Positions 1 to 7,598 of a stretch of 40,785 nucleotides of DNA are shown here, piece by piece; positions within the stretch are counted from its first letter, which is position 1; each line of letters starts with the position of its first letter. The translations under genes were made by a program, and so were the position numbers. The stretch comes from Candidatus Zixiibacteriota bacterium (GTDB lineage: Bacteria; Zixibacteria; MSB-5A5; GN15; FEB-12), in the NCBI GenBank assembly GCA_028715215.1, contig JAQUSF010000019.1, positions 1-40,785 on the forward strand, written 5' to 3'. The notes under the pieces are model-generated. The model ran no database searches. It saw only the letters and a list, made by a program, of their open reading frames with translations, and was not told the DNA's origin.

Positions 1-2
1 AG

Positions 3-1682
3 ATCGACGTTAATAATTTTTATGTCGAGTACATCCAGGACAGCTGGCTGGCTTTTTACCTCGCTTACAGCCGGACGATTTCAAATTATGATTTCGGCCT
101 GGCCGTCAACCTGGAACACCATTCCCTGGATTCCTATAACACCACCTCGTCGCCGGGATTATCGCTGTCGGTCGGCCGGGTTTTGACTTTTGACCACAAC
201 CGCTTCAAAGAACTGGCGATAGTTTTCAACGGACGTAACCTTCTGCGCCCGAATTTGAAAATGCTCGAAGAGAGTATCGATTACCCTTACACGGTGGATT
301 TGGGAACTTCTTTTAAATTTCGTCCTCAACCTGGCTGGAACCACCTGGTTACTGTCTCAACCTCGCTGACCAAGGTGGAACAACTGGATCCCCGGTTAGC
401 CCTGGGGTTGGAATATAATTTCCAGAATCTTCTGTGTCTCCGGGGCGGTTTGCGGGAAAAGAAGCTCGCTTTCGGAGCCGGTATTACCTATAAGGCCATA
501 ACATTTGATTATGCCCTCGTGGACCGTGACCTGGGAAGTCTGCACATGTTCAGCCTGACAACCGCTTTCGGACTGGGCAAAACGGAGAAGAAAGCTCGCC
601 GGACGCAAAAGCAGGAAGCCGAGTTTAACGACCTGATGAACCGGCAGATTCAACAGCAGAATCACAACATGGTGACCGACCTGGTGCAACAGGGGGACCG
701 TCTTTTCCAGTCCGGCGATTTGACCGGTGCCAGCCATTGCTATGACCGGGCTCTGTTCCTGGCTCGCAGTAACCTGGTTGATACAGTGGCGATTTATGGG
801 AAAGCGGTCGAGGTTCAGCAACAGCTGGAAAATATTCTGCATATGCAGCAATACAACCGCTTTATGGATTCCGCCCAGCTCAAGTTTGATAGTGATGACT
901 TTATAGCCGCCCGTTATTTTGCCAACCTGGCGTTAACGGAGATTCCCAACTCGGCTCAGGCGGAGAGCCTTTTAAAACAGGCTGATGGCAATATTCAGAA
1001 GGCATCTTCCCGTGAAGAACTGGTTCAGGAAAGGCTCTGGCAGCTTGACTCTCTTTTGAGTATCGGGCAGATTGACCGGGCGGTTACCGCTGTCAGAACG
1101 CTGGTGGAATTCGCTCCGGACCACAGCGGCGTACGGTTAGCCTCCAAGCGGGTGGAATTTGAACGTCTGCGCAATGTCGCCATAACGGCTTATGCCCGGG
1201 AAGATTTGCCGGTTGCACTGGCAGTTCTCGATTCCGCTCTGGCGTTGTTCCCCGGTCACCAGTGGTGGCTTGATTTTCACGCCCGGGTCGAAAAGGACAT
1301 GACCAGACGCAAGAAGGAAATTGTCGTCGAAGTGACCCCGCCACCTGCGGTAACACTCAGCGGGGAAATCAAAAAAGAGGTCGATGAAGCCTACTGGACG
1401 GCGCAATCGCATTTCAAGAAGGGCGACCTCAAAGAAGCCATTCAGTACTGGGAAAAGGTCGAACGACTGGCGCCCGATTACCTGTCCGTTCGCGAATACC
1501 TGGTTAATGCCTATAAATTTGTCGGCGTCGAACTTTACAGCCAGAATCAGCTTCAGGAAGCCATTAATGTATGGAGACAGGCGGCTCGGCTCGACCCAGA
1601 TAATGAAGAAATCACCAAATATATAAATCGTACGGAAAACGAAATCCGAAAACTGGAAGAGTTGTCTTATGAGAGTAACTAA
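3..1682 (+). CDS. PorV/PorQ-like beta-barrel protein with C-terminal TPR domain, 5' partial
   Basis: The frame is open from the first complete codon at position 3, so the true start lies upstream of the window. A TTG at 183 is only an internal codon. The first roughly 200 residues are alternating aromatic/polar beta-strands. They end in a segment (AFGAGITYKAITFDYAL, then DLGSLHMFSL) that resembles the last strands of PorV/PorQ-type outer-membrane proteins. The rest is helical and TPR-like, with repeats such as GDLKEAIQYWEKVERLAPDY and LQEAINVWRQAARLDPDN. By analogy the barrel sits in the outer membrane and the repeats act as a protein-binding scaffold. It overlaps the next gene by 14 nt, so the signalling genes downstream are probably cotranscribed and may serve this envelope protein. 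The family assignment is moderate; the TPR region is clear. Confidence 0.75.
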   Translation: MDVNNFYVEYIQDSWLAFYLAYSRTISNYDFGLAVNLEHHSLDSYNTTSSPGLSLSVGRVLTFDHNRFKELAIVFNGRNLLRPNLKMLEESIDYPYTVDLGTSFKFRPQPGWNHLVTVSTSLTKVEQLDPRLALGLEYNFQNLLCLRGGLREKKLAFGAGITYKAITFDYALVDRDLGSLHMFSLTTAFGLGKTEKKARRTQKQEAEFNDLMNRQIQQQNHNMVTDLVQQGDRLFQSGDLTGASHCYDRALFLARSNLVDTVAIYGKAVEVQQQLENILHMQQYNRFMDSAQLKFDSDDFIAARYFANLALTEIPNSAQAESLLKQADGNIQKASSREELVQERLWQLDSLLSIGQIDRAVTAVRTLVEFAPDHSGVRLASKRVEFERLRNVAITAYAREDLPVALAVLDSALALFPGHQWWLDFHARVEKDMTRRKKEIVVEVTPPPAVTLSGEIKKEVDEAYWTAQSHFKKGDLKEAIQYWEKVERLAPDYLSVREYLVNAYKFVGVELYSQNQLQEAINVWRQAARLDPDNEEITKYINRTENEIRKLEELSYESN

Positions 1683-3267
1683 GATAAATGCCTTAACCGG
1701 GGATTGGCCGGAATCCCGCCACTATAAGAAATCTATTCGCCTGAATTTTTCCCTGTACATGGCGGGCATGATCCTGGTATTGATGCTTATTACAGGCTCG
1801 GTTATAACCAACCAGTATGTCGATGCCGTGACACGGCAGATTGTCGATAAACTGCTGGTACAGGCACGTTCCTCTTCCGGTCCGGCGGGTAAACTTATCA
1901 TCTCCACCAACGGCCCTGACGCCCTGCTGTTAAACAATATCTGCCGCAAACTGGCGGTGGACAATCCCGATGTTTACTGGGCGGGCATCACCAATACGGA
2001 GAATACTTTCCTGGCGCATACGGACATCAAGAAAGTAATCGCCGGCGCCGCCATGTCCCAGATATCGACGGATCAGTATCTTGACCTGGTCCGGGAGGGG
2101 GAAGCGTTCGACCTCAGGGGCGATACCATCTTTGTCAATGTCCCCATCAGGGAGAACAATATCCTGATCGGCCGGCTGGGGGTGGCTTCTTCGACGCGGC
2201 CGATTATCCAGGCACGGCGGACTTCGGTAATCGCCGTGGCCTCGATAACGGTGCTGATGCTTCTGATAGGTTTGCCGCTGACAATGCTGCTTTTGCACCG
2301 CAAACTGCGTCCCATCAGCATCATCACCGACCACTTGAAAAAAATAGATTTTGACAATATCAGCCTGGAGATTCCATTTACCAGCCGCAACGAGCTGGGC
2401 TACCTGGCCGATATGCTGAAGATGATGGGTGCCAAGCTGAATGTGGCTCAGAAAGAGCTGATTGAGAATGAACGGATAACCCGGGAGCTGGAAATTGCCC
2501 GGGAAATTCAGGCCAACATTCTTCCGCGGGCTTATCCGCAGGGTGCCGGTTTCGAGTTTGGCGGGTCGTACCGCAGCGCCCTTGAAGTCGGCGGGGATTA
2601 TTATGATTTTATCGAGCATGACAGCCGGCATCTCGCTTTTCTGGTGGCTGATGTTTCCGGCAAATCGCTGCCGGGGATGCTGGTAATGCTGCTGACCCGC
2701 GATATTGTCAGGAAAGTGAGCCGCAACATTATAAGGCCGGCGGAACTTTTATGCGATGTCAACCGCGAGCTTTTGAGTAATATCAAGAAAGGTATGTTCG
2801 TGACCATGTTCTACGGGGTGCTCGACAAGAACACCGGCCGGTTTGAATTCGCCTCGGCCGGTCATAATCCCCTGATTGTCATCAACAGCCATGACGGCGC
2901 CGCTGAATTGGTCAAAACCAAGGGTTACCCGCTGGGGATGATGTCCCCGGAACAGTTCAATAAACGGATTGAAAGCCGGGAGATGAATCTTACCGACGGC
3001 GATTGGCTTATTCAGTATACCGATGGCGTCAACGAGGCGCAGAATACCGCTGGTGAAGAATTCGGGATGGAGCGGTTTCTAAATCAATTGACATTACATA
3101 AGAAAGCTAAGCCGAACGGTCTGGTCGAAGAAGTCTTGAAAAGTCATGCCCAGTTCGTCGGTGAAGCCAGGCAGTTTGATGATATCACCCTGATTGCGTT
3201 GAAGTGGACCGGGGTTTCATCCGATATATATAATAGAGACATCCAGGAGGCGGTCAATGTTAGTTGA
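1669..3267 (+). CDS. Membrane-anchored SpoIIE/RsbU-type PP2C serine phosphatase with HAMP domain
   Basis: The 532-residue protein has a membrane segment at about residues 28-47, an extracytoplasmic sensor region to about 185, a second membrane segment at about 187-208, a HAMP-like linker to about 262, and a SpoIIE-type PP2C domain from about 298. The metal-binding acidic residues are visible in EVGGDYYDF (D310), ADVSGKSLPGML (D328), YTDGVNEA (D452) and FDDITLIALK (D504/D505). Enzymes of this family dephosphorylate STAS-domain antagonists in partner-switching pathways. The two STAS proteins immediately downstream are the obvious substrates. It overlaps the upstream gene by 14 nt and the downstream gene by 11 nt, which indicates translational coupling. 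The signal sensed is unknown. Confidence 0.9.
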   Translation: MRVTKINALTGDWPESRHYKKSIRLNFSLYMAGMILVLMLITGSVITNQYVDAVTRQIVDKLLVQARSSSGPAGKLIISTNGPDALLLNNICRKLAVDNPDVYWAGITNTENTFLAHTDIKKVIAGAAMSQISTDQYLDLVREGEAFDLRGDTIFVNVPIRENNILIGRLGVASSTRPIIQARRTSVIAVASITVLMLLIGLPLTMLLLHRKLRPISIITDHLKKIDFDNISLEIPFTSRNELGYLADMLKMMGAKLNVAQKELIENERITRELEIAREIQANILPRAYPQGAGFEFGGSYRSALEVGGDYYDFIEHDSRHLAFLVADVSGKSLPGMLVMLLTRDIVRKVSRNIIRPAELLCDVNRELLSNIKKGMFVTMFYGVLDKNTGRFEFASAGHNPLIVINSHDGAAELVKTKGYPLGMMSPEQFNKRIESREMNLTDGDWLIQYTDGVNEAQNTAGEEFGMERFLNQLTLHKKAKPNGLVEEVLKSHAQFVGEARQFDDITLIALKWTGVSSDIYNRDIQEAVNVS

Positions 3268-4036
3268 TGCGGGCAAAATAAAGGTCATCAAGGTTCCCCG
3301 GGTACTGTCCGTGGAGACCGTGGACAAATTTCATGAAGAACTGGGCAGTCTGGTCAATAAACAGCCGACGCTCGTGGAACTGGATTGCTCCCAGATTGAC
3401 CTGGTTACCTCCAGCCACATAAATCTGCTCTGGGAAGCCAGGACTCTCTGCCTGGAAAATAATCTTAATGTAAAATTAAGTTTTGTTTCACCCGGTCTTA
3501 TACGGGTTCTGAAAGTTCTTGATTTGCATGATATCTTTCTGGGCAAACAGCCCGAGCCGAAGATGGATCCTTTGAATGATAATATGGACAACCGGGTAAA
3601 GGATGACCGTGAATTAAAACTGGAATTCAGGGCAGAAACCGGTGCTATTACGCGTTGTCTGGCGGATTTTCGCCTTTTCCTGTCACGGTTTAACCTCCCG
3701 ATGAAGTTTGTTATCGAGCTGGAAATTATCTTTTATGAAGTGGCCACCAACATCCGCCTGCACAGCGGTCTGGGTACCGGTGACGTGATCGTGTTTGATG
3801 CCGCTTCTCATGATGATAAAATCACTATGATTTTCACTGACCGGGGAAAAGCTTTTGACCCGACTCTGAAAGGAACGGAATATGAGCCGGGAAAAGCCAT
3901 CCGGGAAAAGAAAAAACGCGGTTTTGGCCTGACTATGATTTTTAGGATGACCGACCGCATAATTTACCGGCGATTGGAAGACAGCATCAACGTTCTGACT
4001 CTGGAGAAAAACTGGAGATTACACCATGGAAAATAA
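3257..4036 (+). CDS. STAS domain fused to RsbW-like HATPase (anti-sigma factor type serine kinase)
   Basis: Residues 1-100 are a STAS domain; the phospho-acceptor loop reads LVTSSHIN, with S52 aligned to the usual phospho-serine. Residues 120-255 are an RsbW/SpoIIAB-like GHKL kinase: N-box EVATNIRLHSG (E161, N165, H169), G1 box FTDRGKAFDP (D195, G197) and glycine-rich RGFGLTMI. In the classic system the kinase phosphorylates a separate STAS protein and binds a sigma factor. Here antagonist-like and kinase modules share one chain. It overlaps both neighbours by 11 nt. The neighbours are an RsbU-type phosphatase and a free STAS protein, so a complete partner switch is encoded without an adjacent sigma factor. 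Its output partner cannot be read from the sequence. Confidence 0.88.
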   Translation: MLVDAGKIKVIKVPRVLSVETVDKFHEELGSLVNKQPTLVELDCSQIDLVTSSHINLLWEARTLCLENNLNVKLSFVSPGLIRVLKVLDLHDIFLGKQPEPKMDPLNDNMDNRVKDDRELKLEFRAETGAITRCLADFRLFLSRFNLPMKFVIELEIIFYEVATNIRLHSGLGTGDVIVFDAASHDDKITMIFTDRGKAFDPTLKGTEYEPGKAIREKKKRGFGLTMIFRMTDRIIYRRLEDSINVLTLEKNWRLHHGK

Positions 4037-4382
4037 CCTGATAACTCACACGAAAATAAGCGACACTGTCCTGGTAGTCAATCCCGGTAAGAACCTGGAT
4101 AATACCAACGCCCATGAGCTCGTGGCAGTCATTACAAAAGCTCAGGAAACAGGGTACAAGTATATAATAATTGATATGACCCCTCTGGAATTCATCTCCT
4201 CGGCGGGGGTAGGAGCCATACTGGGGGCTATCGAAACCTCGCGGGAAGCCGGGGGCGATATCATACTGTGCAACGTGGCGGAGGTTATCAGGCACATTTT
4301 AGAAGTGCTGGACTTGATTGACTATCTGACCATCAAAGATAACCTTCAGGAAGCCGGGGCTTCGTGCGAGGTGTATAAATAA
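4026..4382 (+). CDS. STAS-domain anti-sigma factor antagonist (RsbV/SpoIIAA-like)
   Basis: The 118 residues form a single STAS domain, the usual length for free antagonists. The phosphorylation loop is EFISSAGVGAILGA, in which S59 occupies the place of the phospho-serine in the canonical DSSG or DSTG motif. When unphosphorylated, such proteins bind the HATPase partner and release its target. The gene overlaps the STAS-HATPase gene by 11 nt and lies 1 nt from the histidine kinase gene. It is therefore likely the shuttle between the phosphatase at 1669-3267 and the kinase domain at 3257-4036. Confidence 0.9.
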   Translation: MENNLITHTKISDTVLVVNPGKNLDNTNAHELVAVITKAQETGYKYIIIDMTPLEFISSAGVGAILGAIETSREAGGDIILCNVAEVIRHILEVLDLIDYLTIKDNLQEAGASCEVYK

Positions 4383-4383
4383 C

Positions 4384-6054
4384 ATGCCTTCCATCACCGA
4401 CAAACTCATGGAATCGCTGGCTATCGATAAATTGATCCAGCTGTCCGAAAAACCGGTCATGGCGCTCGATGCCCTGGCCAAACTGACCCGGCAGTTTGCT
4501 AATAAACCGGATTTTAAAAACCTGATGGAGGTTTTTATCCTGACTCTTTCAGGCCAGTTCTCGGTGACAAGCGCCTTTGTCATATTAAGGAATCCCGAAT
4601 ACGGCTATGAAGAAAAGTTGTATATCGGGACAGGGAAATTCCGTAAAGACGAACGTTTGCTGATACTTCGGAATTCGAAAGATTTCTGTCGTTTTTTTCA
4701 TGAAAACCGGAAAGCCTTTCGCATCGAAGAACTGCAGGAGAAGTCGGACGGTTCCGAATTCGGAAAATTACTTTTTGAATCCGGGGTCAAAATAATAGCT
4801 CCCCTGTCCCACGAAAACGAACTCATCGGTGTTGTCGCGCTGGGTGAAAAGGTAAATAAAGTTGCCTTCGATGAAGTGGAATTCGACCTGTTTACCACTC
4901 TTATTTTGACTATTTCTCCCATGATTGCCAACTCCTACTTGTTTATGGAATTGGCTCAGTTGAATACCTGGTATCTGGAAATTCTGGATAATGTGAAAAT
5001 GGGGGTCTTTGTTTTTGACAGCCAGTATGTTCTCAAAAAAGTAAATATCAGCGGCATGAAAATACTGGAAGAACTGGTTTCTGGAATGGCGGATATGAAT
5101 TCCATCGGCAACCGGTCTATTCAGGAGATATTCCCGGATGACGTTTTTCAATCCTGGGTACAGCGTTTCATGACCGCCGATACTCAAAACCACAACGAGT
5201 TACTTGAAAGCATGGTTGCCAAGAATGATAACCGGGAGTTTATTTTTAATGTCCGGGTAAGCAAGATTCTGTATAAGAACCATTACAATTTCGACCTGGT
5301 CATTACCCTCGATGACATAACCAATCAGAAGCAGAACGAGCAGCGCCTGTTTGAACTCGAAAAATTCGCCGAAAAAGGACAGCTGGCATCTTCCATAGCT
5401 CATGAATTGAATAATTTCCTGGCTTTAATCCTTGGCGGGGTGGAATTAACCCAACTGGCTCTGGGGCGGGAAAAATACGAAAAAGCGGGCACCACCCTGG
5501 AAAAATTGAAAGAAAATGTCGACAAGATGAAGCGGTTTACCGCCGGTCTGATGGATTATTCGCGCCTGAATACCGTTAAAAAAACAGCTGACCTTAACGA
5601 ACTCGTCAAGGATGTTTTGTCTTTTCTGGTGGTTCAGAAAAAATTTAAACTGGTATCTATCCAGTCCGAGCTTGAACCAAATCTTCCCCGGTTCGAAATC
5701 GACAAAGACCAGATTGCACAGCTGTTGCTCAATTTCCTTAATAATGCTATGGATGCCATAGAAGAAGCCGGTATTAAAAACGGTCAGATCCAGGTTAAAA
5801 CAAAATTACAGAATGACCGGGTAATTCTGGCCGTGGCTGATAACGGTATCGGCATCAAGCCCGAAGTCAAGGAACGCCTGTTCAAAGCCCACTTAACGAC
5901 GAAAGAGAAGGGGCATGGTTACGGCCTGGTTACCTGTGCCCGAATCATAGAAAACCACGGGGCTGAAATTGCCATCGAATCTGAACCCGGCAAAGGGTCG
6001 ATATTTACTCTTTCATTCCCCGTAAACGAAAACCTTCCCGACCAGGTTAAATAA
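4384..6054 (+). CDS. Soluble sensor histidine kinase with GAF and PAS domains
   Basis: The 556-residue protein has no membrane segment. It has a GAF-like domain at about residues 45-190 and a PAS-like domain at about 197-318. The dimerisation/phospho-acceptor helix carries SSIAHELNNFLALI (H340). The ATPase domain at about 435-550 has the N-box (NFLNNAMDAI), the D-box ADNGIGI (D486) and the glycine-rich GHGYGLV. It ends the operon that starts before the window. No response regulator is encoded nearby, so its partner is elsewhere or it acts on the same switch. The ligand of the GAF domain is not evident. Confidence 0.9.
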   Translation: MPSITDKLMESLAIDKLIQLSEKPVMALDALAKLTRQFANKPDFKNLMEVFILTLSGQFSVTSAFVILRNPEYGYEEKLYIGTGKFRKDERLLILRNSKDFCRFFHENRKAFRIEELQEKSDGSEFGKLLFESGVKIIAPLSHENELIGVVALGEKVNKVAFDEVEFDLFTTLILTISPMIANSYLFMELAQLNTWYLEILDNVKMGVFVFDSQYVLKKVNISGMKILEELVSGMADMNSIGNRSIQEIFPDDVFQSWVQRFMTADTQNHNELLESMVAKNDNREFIFNVRVSKILYKNHYNFDLVITLDDITNQKQNEQRLFELEKFAEKGQLASSIAHELNNFLALILGGVELTQLALGREKYEKAGTTLEKLKENVDKMKRFTAGLMDYSRLNTVKKTADLNELVKDVLSFLVVQKKFKLVSIQSELEPNLPRFEIDKDQIAQLLLNFLNNAMDAIEEAGIKNGQIQVKTKLQNDRVILAVADNGIGIKPEVKERLFKAHLTTKEKGHGYGLVTCARIIENHGAEIAIESEPGKGSIFTLSFPVNENLPDQVK

Positions 6055-6243
6055 TTCGTTATTGTTCAATCCCCTATCTAAAAACGGATGACATTCATTT
6101 CCAAGACGCTCTTTTTTTCAATAATTTAATCCCGGTGAGCGTATTCATAGTAGAATATATAATATTGTTCGATATGTTTTATTCTTTTTAAGAAAAGCCT
6201 TAAGTAGTCAGAGAAAACGGCCGGGAAGTATTCAAAAATGTTT

Positions 6244-6271
6244 TTGACAAAAACCGTTTTTTTGTTATCTT
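6244..6271 (+). promoter_or_regulatory. Putative sigma70-type promoter in the 6055-6400 gap
   Basis: TTGACA (6244-6249) is followed after 16 nt by TATCTT (6266-6271). It points toward the secreted protein at 6416 and leaves a leader of about 140 nt. The rest of the 346-nt gap is AT-rich with no visible gene and no clear terminator for the upstream operon. Confidence 0.45.
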
Positions 6272-6415
6272 AGAGGAAAAATTTCAAGTGGCGGTCTCTT
6301 GTACCTACTTTTTTGAACGTATAAAATAAGCTATTTTTTTTACGGTTATTTAAAAGCAGGAATAAGGCTTGTTTGTTGGTAACCGGATTTTAATTTTTTA
6401 ATGAAAGGTGCGGCT

Positions 6416-7432
6416 GTGAGATTGAAAAATCAGCTCTTTTTATCATTTTTATTGTCTTCCCTGTTAATGATGCCGGTCGGTGGTATCCATTCGCAACCGG
6501 TGCATGTAAGTCACCAGGCAACGGCTGAATTCGCAACTATTCCCGCTGACTATATCACTCAAGCGAAGAATACGTATCGAATTTTTTACGGTCATTCTTC
6601 CCACGGCGCACAACTGGTGCAGGGGATGGGGATGCTTTTGGCCGAGAATCCCCTTTATGCCTACAATAACGGAGCGGGTACGCTGGCATTAACCGAGTAT
6701 GCCGGTGACCTCGGTTCCTGGGGCGATACTTCCTGGGTGCCTGTTACCCGTCAGCAACTGGATAATCCTGAAAATGACTTCAACATGGTTATCTGGGCCT
6801 GGTGCGGCGGCGTCGCCAACAACAACGAGGCCGGCATAAATGTCTATTTAAACGCCATGACCCAACTGGAACAGACTTACCCCGCCGTCACTTTTGTTTA
6901 TATGACCGGTCCCCTTGACCGGTGGGCACCGGTTACCGTAAGACGCAATAATCAGTTTATCCGTGATTATTGCCTGGCTAACGATAAAGTTCTTTATGAT
7001 TTCGCGGATATTGAAAGCTATGACCCCGAAGGTGTTTATTATCCCGATGAAACCGACAGTTGCGGCTGGTGTTACGAATGGTGCGCTGTCCATGAATGCC
7101 CCGGCTGTCCCTCTTGCGCCCATTCCCACTGTTTTAACTGTTATCAGAAAGGCAAAGCCTTCTGGTGGATGCTGGCGACGCTGGCCGGGTGGAACGATAC
7201 CACCGGTTGTTGCACCGGACTGACCGGAAATGTCGACTGCTCCGAAGATGAAAACCCGGACATCTCGGATATCTCCCGCCTGATTGACCACCTTTATATC
7301 AGTCGTCGGGCATTGTGCTGTCTCGCTGAAGCTGACTGTGACACCAGCGGCGGGCCGCCGGACATTTCGGATATTACCGCCCTGATTAATTTGCTTTATA
7401 TCAGTCATGAATCCCTGCCCGCCTGTCCCTGA
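6416..7432 (+). CDS. Secreted protein with C-terminal dockerin-like repeats
   Basis: The GTG at 6416 is preferred because AAAGG (6404-6408) lies 7 nt upstream; the ATG at 6401 has no such site and would add five residues. The protein opens with a signal peptide (LFLSFLLSSLLMMPVG). A domain of about 240 residues follows, with GHSSHGAQ near its start and LYDFADIESYDPEG later, loosely recalling SGNH-type hydrolases. Next comes a Cys-rich stretch (about 7050-7140). The last 70 residues form two EF-hand/dockerin-like repeats, each with PDISDI followed by L-I-x-x-L-Y-I-S. Such modules either bind cohesins or act as a cell-surface tail. The enzymatic role is not established. It is a single gene between its own promoter and terminator. 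Confidence 0.75.
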   Translation: MRLKNQLFLSFLLSSLLMMPVGGIHSQPVHVSHQATAEFATIPADYITQAKNTYRIFYGHSSHGAQLVQGMGMLLAENPLYAYNNGAGTLALTEYAGDLGSWGDTSWVPVTRQQLDNPENDFNMVIWAWCGGVANNNEAGINVYLNAMTQLEQTYPAVTFVYMTGPLDRWAPVTVRRNNQFIRDYCLANDKVLYDFADIESYDPEGVYYPDETDSCGWCYEWCAVHECPGCPSCAHSHCFNCYQKGKAFWWMLATLAGWNDTTGCCTGLTGNVDCSEDENPDISDISRLIDHLYISRRALCCLAEADCDTSGGPPDISDITALINLLYISHESLPACP

Positions 7433-7457
7433 TAAGTCCCGAATATAGTATAAACCT

Positions 7458-7490
7458 AAAACCGCTTTCATATACGAAAGCGGTTTTCTT
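7458..7490 (+). terminator. Rho-independent terminator
   Basis: A perfect 12-bp stem (AAAACCGCTTTC at 7458-7469 with its complement at 7476-7487) closes a 6-nt loop 26 nt after the secreted-protein stop, and the 3' arm ends in T-rich sequence. Confidence 0.85.
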
Positions 7491-7511
7491 ATGACCGGTA
7501 AAATATGAAAA

Positions 7512-7540
7512 TTGACTTCGACACCTATCTGTGTTATAAT
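7512..7540 (+). promoter_or_regulatory. Strong sigma70-type promoter
   Basis: TTGACT (7512-7517) and TATAAT (7535-7540) are separated by exactly 17 nt. The TTG that opens the long reading frame here is the -35 box, not a start codon. Transcription would start near 7547, about 50 nt before the ATG at 7599. Confidence 0.8.
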
Positions 7541-7598
7541 CCGGCTGTTAAAAACTCAAAGATGCAAAATTGATGTTTACCGTTTACCAGGCGAACAC

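Noticed and set aside
7512-7598. Longer N-terminus for the first membrane-TPR protein
   Set aside because: The upstream TTG is the -35 box of a near-perfect promoter, so this stretch is not translated. The ATG at 7599 has a ribosome-binding site.
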